From Lachnospiraceae bacterium (GTDB taxonomy: Bacteria > Bacillota > Clostridia > Lachnospirales > Lachnospiraceae): 5,449 bases of DNA. The notes under the pieces are model-generated. The model made no database searches. It was not told the DNA's origin and worked only from the letters and a program-made list of their open reading frames with translations. The position numbers were made by a program, and so were the translations under genes. The stretch spans positions 1 to 5,449 of the forward strand of contig CAAGJU010000303.1 of the NCBI GenBank assembly GCA_900770225.1, written 5' to 3'. Shown here one piece after another: positions 1 through 4,918 of this stretch (position 1 is its first letter; each line of letters opens with the position of its first letter).

Positions 1-29
1 TGTAATTCTAGCACCGGGGCAAGGATGAT

Positions 30-923
30 TCAGAAGAGATCCAGCGTATTGTCCAGATAGATCTCTTCCCGGACATTGATCTGATATTCCGGTTTTGTCA
101 GGTAATAGAGAAGAAATTCGAGAATCAGTGCTGATCCAAGACTTCTTCCTTCGATCTTGAAGTGAGAAAACCCCATTGGAAGATAGACATTCTGAATGTC
201 ATCGACGCTGATGAATGACGGATTGTGCATCGCACGGGAAAAGCGGTAGCCTTCTGCACCGTGAGGGGCGCGACATACATGCGCAGGACCATCGATACCC
301 AGTACATCGCGGCTGACAGCCTCATAACATTCCCGCCGCTGTGTACAGTGAATGTCGCAGCACTCGTTTACCAGAAAGGCGGTTTTGTCCTTCTGGACCT
401 GTGTCAATGTCTGCAGATCAGCGATGTCCTTATTGAGTCGGAAATCAGGAACGACAAAGGAAAATGCGGAACGGTTCAGCTCTGCCTCAAACTGCGGAAA
501 CTGTGTCAGCACCTTGGTAGTCGACGATACAAGATAAAGATCGGGATAGTTGTTCTGAAGATACTGCACCAGAAGATCAGAGGATACGATGACGCCGCTT
601 GCTGGACGTGCATTGGAAAAGAGTCTGCAGAGATGATTGCAGAGCGGATCCTTCAGATGCTCGGGTTTCAGAAGAGAGTTGCTGAAGGTGAGACAGGCAG
701 AGATGCCGTATCGCTCTGTCAGCTTCAGAACTTCTTCTGTGTTGCATGTTTCAGCTCCCGTACGGCCGCCGCCCCAGATACAGGCGGCAGGGGCTCCATA
801 GATGGATCCGATCTGGCACCAGTCATAGAAATACTCCCGGTGTGAATAGAACAACGGGAGGAATACGCGATAAAGTTCATGGTATTCAAAGAGGCCGGGC
901 AGATGAAAGATGGCGGTTTCCAT
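30..923 (-). CDS. Peptidase U32-like protein of unknown function, cysteine-rich (297 aa)
   Basis: Substrate and reaction are unknown. The C-terminal KIEGR (residues 256-260), followed by a helical SLGSALILEF stretch, is the signature-like segment of the U32 (collagenase-like, UbiU/UbiV, RlhA, TrhP) fold, and VVPDFRLNKD (158-167) resembles the matching beta-strand region of that fold. A cysteine cluster, NECC-x3-HC-x5-C (C188, C189, C193, C199) plus C217, lies where U32 relatives such as UbiU/UbiV carry iron-sulfur ligands, so a 4Fe-4S centre is a reasonable inference, not shown. The N-terminal FHLPGLF and the IGSIYGAP...IWGGGR segment (38-54) match, from memory, a group of anaerobe proteins usually called hypothetical. 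There is no signal peptide or membrane segment, so it is likely cytosolic. The ATG at 923 is preceded by GAAGGA about 11 bases upstream. The gene starts 18 bases after the HAD gene and is probably co-transcribed with it. Fold assignment is moderately sure; function is not assigned. Confidence 0.8.
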   Translation of the reverse strand: METAIFHLPGLFEYHELYRVFLPLFYSHREYFYDWCQIGSIYGAPAACIWGGGRTGAETCNTEEVLKLTERYGISACLTFSNSLLKPEHLKDPLCNHLCRLFSNARPASGVIVSSDLLVQYLQNNYPDLYLVSSTTKVLTQFPQFEAELNRSAFSFVVPDFRLNKDIADLQTLTQVQKDKTAFLVNECCDIHCTQRRECYEAVSRDVLGIDGPAHVCRAPHGAEGYRFSRAMHNPSFISVDDIQNVYLPMGFSHFKIEGRSLGSALILEFLLYYLTKPEYQINVREEIYLDNTLDLF

Positions 924-941
924 TCGCTAAACTGTCCTTCA

Positions 942-1745
942 TCAATCTTGGGAATCATCGAGCAGGCCAAGATGCTGGCAGGCATAGAGAATGCCGTCAT
1001 CCGCCGCATCTTTCGTGACAAAGTCAGCTTTTGCCTTGAGTTCCGCTACCCCGTTCCCCATGGCGACACAGAACCATTCTTTTGTAAACATAGAAAGATC
1101 ATTGCGGCCATCGCCGAAGACGATGACATCCTTCGGATTTCCGCCCAGCATCGTTACCATCCTGCGGATGCCGTATGCCTTATCGGTCGGCTCGACAAAG
1201 AAATAGGTTTTGTGGTAGCGGCAGTAGGGCAGCTCCTTCAGTGAGACAAGTGTATTTTCAATCGGGTATTCCCCGGCAATGTAGAGCTTGTAAATATCCT
1301 TGTACTGATGCAGATCCAGACCCTCGATGACCTTTGTCTGCATGTATATGTCCTGACTTACCTCATAGAAACGATCATCCGGGGCGAGACGCACCTTTGA
1401 ATCGTCAATCTGGATTGCCCAGGGAATGTTTCTTTCTTTGCATTCTTCAACAAGCTCCAGGCACGGTTCATAGGGAAGGGGGCGAAGTTCACGCAGAACA
1501 CCGTCAATCGTAATACCATAACCGCCGTCACTGACCATGTTTTCAAAGCCGAGCTTTCTGCGGTAATCTTCCGCCATGGCATGGGCACGGCCGGTTGCGA
1601 TGGCTGTAAAGTGACCAGCTCTGCGAAGGCCTTCGATGGCTTTGACGGCCGAGTCGGGGATATACTGCCTCCCAGGTGTTCCTACGGCAAGCGTGTTGTC
1701 GATATCGAAGAAGATAAAGCGTTTTCTGTTTTTTTGTTCTTTCAT
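942..1745 (-). CDS. Cof-type HAD-IIB family hydrolase (267 aa)
   Basis: Predicted cytosolic Mg-dependent phosphatase of the Cof/YidA-like HAD subfamily IIB. These act on small phosphorylated metabolites such as sugar phosphates or nucleotide-type cofactors; the substrate here cannot be told. Motif I is FFDIDNTL with D14 and D16, motif II is AIATGR (T51), the motif III lysine is K189 (TDKAYGI), and motif IV is FGDGRND with D212 and D216. The IIB-type cap lies between motifs II and III. The end is normal and the length fits the family. Start choice: an in-frame ATG at 1781 would add 12 residues but has no visible Shine-Dalgarno and the extension does not look like family sequence. The ATG at 1745 places the first Asp motif about 12 residues in, as usual, but its GAGGA lies only 1 base from the ATG and sits in a small hairpin, so the start is uncertain. 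It is the first gene of an operon with the U32-like gene and is divergent from the glutaredoxin-like gene. Confidence 0.93.
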   Translation of the reverse strand: MKEQKNRKRFIFFDIDNTLAVGTPGRQYIPDSAVKAIEGLRRAGHFTAIATGRAHAMAEDYRRKLGFENMVSDGGYGITIDGVLRELRPLPYEPCLELVEECKERNIPWAIQIDDSKVRLAPDDRFYEVSQDIYMQTKVIEGLDLHQYKDIYKLYIAGEYPIENTLVSLKELPYCRYHKTYFFVEPTDKAYGIRRMVTMLGGNPKDVIVFGDGRNDLSMFTKEWFCVAMGNGVAELKAKADFVTKDAADDGILYACQHLGLLDDSQD

Positions 1746-1760
1746 ATCCTCAAAAGGATA
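1745..1760 (-). repeat. Small hairpin at the HAD gene start
   Basis: On the minus strand TATCCT-TTTG-AGGATA is a perfect 6-base-pair inverted repeat with a 4-base loop. Its 3' arm contains the AGGA just before the ATG at 1745 and the A of that ATG. If 1745 is the true start the hairpin would hide the ribosome binding site; if 1781 is the true start it is simply inside the coding region. Confidence 0.4.
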
Positions 1761-1809
1761 GCACAAACGAATGTCGGGCATGGAGATGGGTCTGGATTTT
1801 CCATGGATT

Positions 1810-1815
1810 TATAAT
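1810..1815 (+). promoter_or_regulatory. Consensus -10 box upstream of the glutaredoxin-like gene
   Basis: A perfect TATAAT lies 25 bases before the ATG at 1841, giving a predicted transcript start near 1822 and a leader of about 20 bases that carries the AGGAG at 1827-1831. No good -35 box is seen at 17 bases spacing. On the minus strand the overlapping bases read TATAAA (1813-1808), so the same AT-rich spot could also serve the divergent HAD gene. Confidence 0.5.
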
Positions 1816-1840
1816 TAGCGTGGAAAAGGAGAATCCGATT

Positions 1841-2137
1841 ATGATTACAGCCTATGGAATGCCTACCTGCCCGGACTGCAGCTATGTTGAAAAGCAGATC
1901 GAAGGCAATGAGAACTACCGCTTCGTCGATATCGGTGCACATGTAAAGAATCTGAAGGAGTTTCTGCGGATCCGTGATAATTCCCCGGTCTTTGATGAGG
2001 CAAAGGAGAAGGGCTATGCCGGAATTCCCTGCTTTGTCCGGGAGGATGGAACGGTGACCCTGAATCCGGAAGATGTTGGTCTTAAGTCACGGCCGGAAGA
2101 AGGAAAAGCCTGCCGGATTGACGGTTCCGGGTGCTGA
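1841..2137 (+). CDS. Glutaredoxin/thioredoxin-fold thiol protein with CPDC motif (98 aa)
   Basis: Predicted small cytosolic thiol-disulfide oxidoreductase. The N-terminal ITAYGMPTCPDC has the first beta strand and a CxxC active site (C10, P11, D12, C13) at the start of helix 1, and GIPCF (61-65) supplies the cis-proline (P63) that faces the active site in the thioredoxin fold. The length suits a minimal glutaredoxin. C64 next to the cis-proline and C91/C98 near the C-terminus are extra cysteines that could form a second disulfide or bind metal; this is inference. Start choice: a GTG at 1820 is in frame, but the ATG at 1841 has AAGGAG 9 bases upstream and begins directly at the fold's first strand, so it is preferred. 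The gene is monocistronic, between its own -10 box and a terminator. Its reducing partner is not in the window. It could be a glutaredoxin-like reductant or a redox regulator. Confidence 0.88.
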   Translation: MITAYGMPTCPDCSYVEKQIEGNENYRFVDIGAHVKNLKEFLRIRDNSPVFDEAKEKGYAGIPCFVREDGTVTLNPEDVGLKSRPEEGKACRIDGSGC

Positions 2138-2145
2138 AGAAGGAT

Positions 2146-2173
2146 ACGGCTTCGCTTGGAGCCGTTTTCTTTT
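2146..2173 (+). terminator. Intrinsic terminator of the glutaredoxin-like gene
   Basis: ACGGCTTC and GGAGCCGT form an 8-base-pair stem (one U-G pair) with loop GCTT, followed by TTTCTTTT. It begins 8 bases after the stop codon. Confidence 0.88.
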
Positions 2174-2215
2174 GGAAATGTTGGCTGCGCAACCGCATTG
2201 TATCTATGCGATGCA

Positions 2216-2221
2216 TATGAT
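2216..2221 (+). promoter_or_regulatory. Possible -10 box for the DUF488 gene
   Basis: TATGAT sits 27 bases before the ATG at 2249 and after the preceding terminator, so a promoter is expected in this 75-base gap. No convincing -35 is visible. The gap also has a near-palindrome around 2183-2194 (GGCTGCGCAACC). Confidence 0.3.
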
Positions 2222-2248
2222 AAGTATCGTAAGGACTGGTGAATCACA

Positions 2249-2668
2249 ATGAACCTGTTTACATTAAGTGCTTATGAAACGACGGCAGAGCAGTTTTTTG
2301 AAACGCTGAAGAAACAGAAGGCGGATCTTGTGCTCGATGTGCGGCTGCGCAATACGAATCAGCTTTGCGGCTTTACGAAGGAAAAGGATCTTGCGTATTT
2401 CGTGCACAATATTGCCGGCGCACAGTATGTACATGATCTCTTGTTTGCGCCGGATTCGGATCTGTTGGACGTCTATACAAAACATGTCATTGACTGGAAC
2501 GGCTACCGTCAGGCGTATCTGAGCGAGATGGAAGAGCGAAATGCGCGCAGCGTCTTCGCACAGAAGTATCAACAATATGCGAGCATATGCATTCTTGGGA
2601 CTGCGACCAGTCATCGCCGCAGTCACAGCGAAGCACTGCTGGAGTATCTGGAAAAGGAAGTGAAGTGA
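2249..2668 (+). CDS. DUF488 family protein (139 aa)
   Basis: The biochemical role of DUF488 is not established. The match is the N-terminal strand and loop LVLDVRLRNTNQLCGF (27-42), equivalent to the family's conserved DVR...GF segment, then helix-rich sequence, and a C-terminal ICILGTATSHRRSHSEALLEYL region (113-134), equivalent to the family's conserved strand and CHR-containing loop before the last helix. Here the CHR cysteine is replaced: S121-H122-R123 or S125-H126, depending on alignment. C40 and C114 are the only cysteines. The ATG at 2249 has GGTGA 6 bases upstream. The gene stands alone after a terminator and ends 5 bases before the stop of the convergent Crp/Fnr gene. No transmembrane segment is seen. 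Family call is fairly sure; function unknown. Confidence 0.82.
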   Translation: MNLFTLSAYETTAEQFFETLKKQKADLVLDVRLRNTNQLCGFTKEKDLAYFVHNIAGAQYVHDLLFAPDSDLLDVYTKHVIDWNGYRQAYLSEMEERNARSVFAQKYQQYASICILGTATSHRRSHSEALLEYLEKEVK

Positions 2669-2676
2669 TCACTTCA
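2661..2676. repeat. 16-base perfect palindrome over two convergent stop codons
   Basis: TGAAGTGATCACTTCA is identical to its reverse complement. It contains the TGA of the DUF488 gene (2666-2668) and the complement of the TGA of the Crp/Fnr gene (2674-2676). As RNA it gives a 6-base-pair stem with a GATC loop in either direction. On the minus strand it is followed by CTTCCTTTTCC, a weak U tract; on the plus strand there is none. A weak bidirectional terminator or end-protecting hairpin is possible. Confidence 0.55.
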
Positions 2677-3396
2677 TTCGCCTTGCTTTGGCGGGATACG
2701 GAGGTAGAAGTGATTCTTCTGATAATCAATGATGCCTTCGGACTTGAGCCTGGAAAGTTCGCTGGACAGGGCACTGCGGTCGGCGTTGAGATAGTCCGCC
2801 AGCTGCTGGCGGTCAAAGGGAATATCAAAATAGGAACTGTGCTGACGTAAGGATTCTGCCGAAAGATAGGAAAGAATCTTGTCACGAAGCGAATGCTGCG
2901 TGATGTATGTCAGCTTTTCGTTAAGGTGCAGATTTCGCTGGGCAAGCAGAGCAACCAGATTCTCGATCAGCCGCGTATGAAAGGGGCAGGCGGATGCACA
3001 CATCTGCAGCATCTTCCTGAGATCAAGCCGCAGAATGGATGTGTCTTCATCGGCCTGCACGCTGACGCTCAGAACACTGTCATGGACGGCCGCGTAGCTT
3101 TCACCGAAGAGATCGCCAGGTCCCAGAGCGGAAACAATATGCCGTGCACCCCAGTAATCCCAGCGCTCCACATGGGCGCTGCCAGCCAGAATGATGCCTG
3201 AGGAATCAATCTGATTACCTGCGCGCAGGATCCAGTCCCCTTTGTCATAGAACTGCTTATGAGCATTCAGACAGGGCAGAAGAGCGACCAGTTCTGCTTC
3301 ACTGATCCCGGCGAAGAGACGGGATTGATGAAGGATGGCAATATCCTCTTTGGTTATTGTTTTTGAATTCTGTTGAGCTGTGTCGTTCTTCTTCAT
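2674..3396 (-). CDS. Crp/Fnr family transcriptional regulator (240 aa)
   Basis: Predicted dimeric DNA-binding regulator. An N-terminal cyclic-nucleotide-binding beta-roll (about residues 26-130) contains YDKGDWILRAG (50-60) and LGPGDLFGES (91-100), then a long dimerisation helix (about 138-160), then a Crp-type winged helix-turn-helix (about 166-235) with FDRQQLADYLNADRSALSSE as its core. The Arg that contacts the cAMP phosphate in E. coli CRP aligns with L109, so cAMP is unlikely to be the ligand. The N-terminal four-cysteine pattern of FNR is absent. C42, C133 and C137 are present, the last two as a CxxxC just before the dimer helix. The ATG at 3396 has AGAAGG 9 bases upstream. Length is normal for the family. 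It is divergent from the GNAT gene, with which it shares an operator-like dyad. Ligand and targets are unknown. Confidence 0.93.
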   Translation of the reverse strand: MKKNDTAQQNSKTITKEDIAILHQSRLFAGISEAELVALLPCLNAHKQFYDKGDWILRAGNQIDSSGIILAGSAHVERWDYWGARHIVSALGPGDLFGESYAAVHDSVLSVSVQADEDTSILRLDLRKMLQMCASACPFHTRLIENLVALLAQRNLHLNEKLTYITQHSLRDKILSYLSAESLRQHSSYFDIPFDRQQLADYLNADRSALSSELSRLKSEGIIDYQKNHFYLRIPPKQGE

Positions 3397-3417
3397 CGCT
3401 GTCTGCCTTCTTTATAC

Positions 3418-3423
3418 ATTATA
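3418..3423 (-). promoter_or_regulatory. Consensus -10 box of the Crp/Fnr gene
   Basis: The minus strand reads TATAAT, 21 bases before the ATG at 3396, placing the transcript start near 3411 with the AGAAGG ribosome binding site immediately after it. The -35 is poor, as expected for an activated or repressed promoter, and would lie within the left arm of the dyad at 3440-3467. Confidence 0.5.
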
Positions 3424-3439
3424 GCCGCAGCGGATCGAA

Positions 3440-3467
3440 GATCTGTACCTACAGCTGTGGTAAGATC
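3440..3467. promoter_or_regulatory. Interrupted long dyad between divergent Crp/Fnr and GNAT genes
   Basis: Left arm GATCT-g-TACC-t-ACAG and right arm CTGT-GGTA-AGATC match over all 13 paired positions, with two single-base insertions in the left arm. The symmetric core is ACAGCTGT (3451-3458). It overlaps the -35 area of the Crp/Fnr promoter and the likely -10 of the GNAT gene, the expected place for a shared operator. The natural candidate ligand is the Crp/Fnr protein itself, by inference. Confidence 0.45.
3458..3466 (+). promoter_or_regulatory. Extended -10 for the GNAT-TetR operon
   Basis: TGG-TAAGAT fits an extended -10 (TGn plus hexamer) and predicts a transcript start near 3473. That start coincides with the annotated ATG, so either the mRNA is leaderless or translation begins at the downstream GTG at 3503. 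Confidence 0.35.
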
Positions 3468-3472
3468 GTTTC

Positions 3473-4078
3473 ATGCAGGAAAAGATAAAGGTTACGGGTA
3501 CGGTGCTGAAGACGCCGCGTCTGACGCTGCGAACGTTTGAACAGAATGATCTGCAGGATTTTTATTCCTATGCAAAGGTTGATGGCGTCGGTCAGATGGC
3601 CGGCTGGATGCCGCACCGGAACATTGAGGAGACACAGGAGATTCTGAATCTGTTTCTGAGGGATCAGAACAACTTTGCGATTGTTGAAAATGGCAGGACC
3701 ATCGGATCCATCGGTCTGAATTCCTTTGATGAGGATCTTTTCGACAGCTTTCCGCAATATCAGAATCTTCGGATGACGGCGCTTGGCTATGTGCTGGCAA
3801 AGGATCGTTGGGGAAATGGTCTAATGCCGGAAGCGGCAAGGGCAGTTTTGAAGTGGCTGTTTGAAGAGAAGAACATTGACGCCGTTATCTGCGGCAACTT
3901 CGAGTCCAATCCGCGCTCCGGCCGGGTGAAGGAGAAACTTGGCTTTCATGAGTTCATGAGGCATCGGATGCATACCCGTGCGGATCGGGATGAAATATGC
4001 ATCGAAGGGATTTTGACGAGAGAGGACTGGTTTGAGCGGTATACTGAAGGCAGAGATACCGATGGAAGAAAAATATAA
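3473..4078 (+). CDS. GNAT family N-acetyltransferase, RimJ/RimL type (201 aa)
   Basis: Predicted acetyl-CoA-dependent N-acetyltransferase; the acceptor (protein N-terminus, amino sugar, antibiotic or other amine) cannot be read from sequence. The Acetyltransf_3 pattern is complete: LKTPRLTLRTF (12-22) as first strand, GRTIGSIGL (74-82), the acetyl-CoA pyrophosphate loop in LGYVLAKDRWGNGLMPEA (104-121, RxxGxG-like with R112, G114 and G116), and ESNPRSGRVKEKLGF (144-158), whose Asn and helix are typical of RimJ/RimL relatives. Start: ATG at 3473 has only a weak GTGG 12 bases upstream. A GTG at 3503 would give M-LKTPRLTLR, the usual first residues of this family, with AAAGG 11 bases upstream, and is a serious alternative (191 aa). 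The C-terminus overlaps the TetR gene by 17 bases, so the two are almost surely one transcript. Confidence 0.92.
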   Translation: MQEKIKVTGTVLKTPRLTLRTFEQNDLQDFYSYAKVDGVGQMAGWMPHRNIEETQEILNLFLRDQNNFAIVENGRTIGSIGLNSFDEDLFDSFPQYQNLRMTALGYVLAKDRWGNGLMPEAARAVLKWLFEEKNIDAVICGNFESNPRSGRVKEKLGFHEFMRHRMHTRADRDEICIEGILTREDWFERYTEGRDTDGRKI

Positions 4079-4748
4079 AACCAGTCGTCAGCTGCAGGCG
4101 GAAGCCATGAAAGAGAAGCTGCAGGACATTGTCCAGGACATGTGCCGGACGAAAACGCTTGACGAGATACGGATCAAGGACATTGCCGCGGCGGCGAACA
4201 TTTCGATGGGCAACTTCTACCAGTACTTTGACTCGAAGGAAGCGGCGCTGATCTATTCCTACAAAGTGAAGGACGGGAAGTGGGAGACGCTCCACTTTGA
4301 GGAAATCAAGGATCCTCTGGAGCGTGTGGAGCGGATTGTGGCGACGCATCTTTATGCAATGATCGAAAACAGTCTGTGTTTTGATACGCAGCTCTACATT
4401 GCGCAGCTGAAGGAGTACGATGGCTACTTCTTTACGGATGATCGCTATCTGACGCGGATCATGCAGGAAACGATTGAGACTGGACAGAACGAGGGCAGCT
4501 TCAAGAAGGACTGGACACCGATGGAGATCGGGATCCGGATTCTGAATTTCTCCCGCGGCCTTGTCTACAATTACTGCATCATGCACAGGGAGGATCCGGA
4601 CAATTGGATTCTCTATGCCCTGAAATGTCAGGAAGAATATATGTCGCTGTTTGTGACGGATCCCTCCCGGATCGATCTGAAGAAGCATTACGATGCGGCC
4701 CGCAGTAAAGGGACAGGCAAAGGCGAAGAAAGCAAAGGACAGAAATAA
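4062..4748 (+). CDS. TetR/AcrR family transcriptional regulator (228 aa)
   Basis: Predicted dimeric, ligand-responsive repressor. The N-terminal DNA-binding domain is clear: helix 1 around residues 10-30, then the helix-turn-helix IRIKDIAAAANISMGNFYQY (36-55) followed by FDSKEAAL (56-63), the standard TetR signature. Residues 65-215 are a mostly helical ligand and dimer domain without a recognisable subfamily. The C-terminal tail GTGKGEESKGQK is charged and probably disordered. Start: a TTG at 4032 is in frame, but the ATG at 4062 has GAAGG/AGAG upstream and gives the usual short N-terminal arm. It overlaps the end of the GNAT gene, suggesting translational coupling. The next gene, 178 bases downstream, is a surface flavin reductase with dyads in its leader, making it the leading candidate target besides its own operon. 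The ligand is unknown. Confidence 0.94.
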   Translation: MEEKYKTSRQLQAEAMKEKLQDIVQDMCRTKTLDEIRIKDIAAAANISMGNFYQYFDSKEAALIYSYKVKDGKWETLHFEEIKDPLERVERIVATHLYAMIENSLCFDTQLYIAQLKEYDGYFFTDDRYLTRIMQETIETGQNEGSFKKDWTPMEIGIRILNFSRGLVYNYCIMHREDPDNWILYALKCQEEYMSLFVTDPSRIDLKKHYDAARSKGTGKGEESKGQK

Positions 4749-4759
4749 ATGGGAGTATG

Positions 4760-4789
4760 TGGTGCTGGAAACCGGCACCATTTTTATTT
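4760..4789 (+). terminator. Intrinsic terminator of the GNAT-TetR operon
   Basis: TGGTGCTGG and CCGGCACCA pair as a 9-base-pair stem (one U-G pair) with loop AAA, followed by TTTTTATTT. It starts 12 bases after the TetR stop codon and isolates the flavin-reductase gene as its own transcription unit. Confidence 0.92.
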
Positions 4790-4823
4790 AGTGAAACAGA
4801 TGAAACATGGAGTAAAAGAATAT

Positions 4824-4842
4824 CAATACTTTTAATGTATTG
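4824..4842. promoter_or_regulatory. 19-base inverted repeat, operator-like
   Basis: CAATAC-N7-GTATTG has perfect 6-base arms around TTTTAAT. It lies about 85-100 bases before the flavin-reductase ATG, at or just upstream of the predicted -35. Size and arm spacing are of the kind bound by dimeric helix-turn-helix regulators. Confidence 0.45.
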
Positions 4843-4849
4843 GTCTTAA

Positions 4850-4877
4850 TTGTGAATTCACATGCTAATAGAATAAT
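4850..4877 (+). promoter_or_regulatory. Probable promoter of the flavin-reductase gene
   Basis: TTGTGA (4850-4855) and AATAAT (4872-4877) are separated by 16 bases, predicting a start near 4884 and a leader of about 43 bases. TAGAAT at 4869-4874 is an alternative -10 but would give a poor spacing of 13 bases. A promoter is required here because a terminator closes the previous operon. Confidence 0.4.
4851..4862. promoter_or_regulatory. 12-base perfect palindrome overlapping the -35
   Basis: TGTGAATTCACA is its own reverse complement. The half site TGTGA is the same as in Crp-type sites, but only 2 bases separate the halves instead of the usual 6, so it is not a standard Crp site. Its place on the likely -35 would suit a repressor. 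Confidence 0.4.
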
Positions 4878-4901
4878 TTCAGTGAAATAGTTCAGTGAAA
4901 T
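4878..4901 (+). repeat. Tandem 11-base repeats at the predicted transcript start
   Basis: TTCAGTGAAAT occurs twice (4878-4888 and 4891-4901) with a 13-base period. Each copy is itself a dyad, TTTCA-G-TGAAA for the first (4877-4887) and TTCA-G-TGAA for the second. The position, from the -10 into the leader, suits an operator that blocks initiation. TGAAACA is also repeated just upstream at 4792-4798 and 4801-4807. Confidence 0.45.
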
Positions 4902-4910
4902 TCTGAACAC

Positions 4911-4918
4911 GGGAGGAG
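4911..4918 (+). promoter_or_regulatory. Strong ribosome binding site
   Basis: GGGAGGAG lies 8 bases before the ATG at 4927 and is the best Shine-Dalgarno in the window, which fixes the start of the flavin-reductase gene. Confidence 0.8.

Noticed and set aside
225..845. 206-residue plus-strand open frame opposite the U32-like gene
   Set aside because: It is antisense to a well-supported protein, has no ribosome binding site or recognisable domain, and has shadow-like composition.
2174..2248. Possible small RNA or riboswitch between the glutaredoxin-like and DUF488 genes
   Set aside because: Only 75 bases with a short near-palindrome and no terminator before the next ATG; a simple promoter and leader explains it.
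2487..2885. Minus- and plus-strand open frames across the DUF488 and Crp/Fnr junction
   Set aside because: They cross two supported convergent genes in other frames and have no start signals or domain features.
3954..4781. 275-residue minus-strand open frame opposite the TetR gene
   Set aside because: The TetR reading has a textbook helix-turn-helix. The antisense frame also runs through the operon terminator and shows only His/Leu/Val-rich shadow sequence.
4851..4862. TGTGAATTCACA as a classical Crp site
   Set aside because: The half sites match but the spacer is 2 bases instead of 6, so it is reported only as an unassigned palindrome.
4877..4901. Tandem dyads as a CRISPR array or mobile-element end
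   Set aside because: There are only two 11-base copies 13 bases apart, with no spacers of CRISPR length and no transposase nearby.
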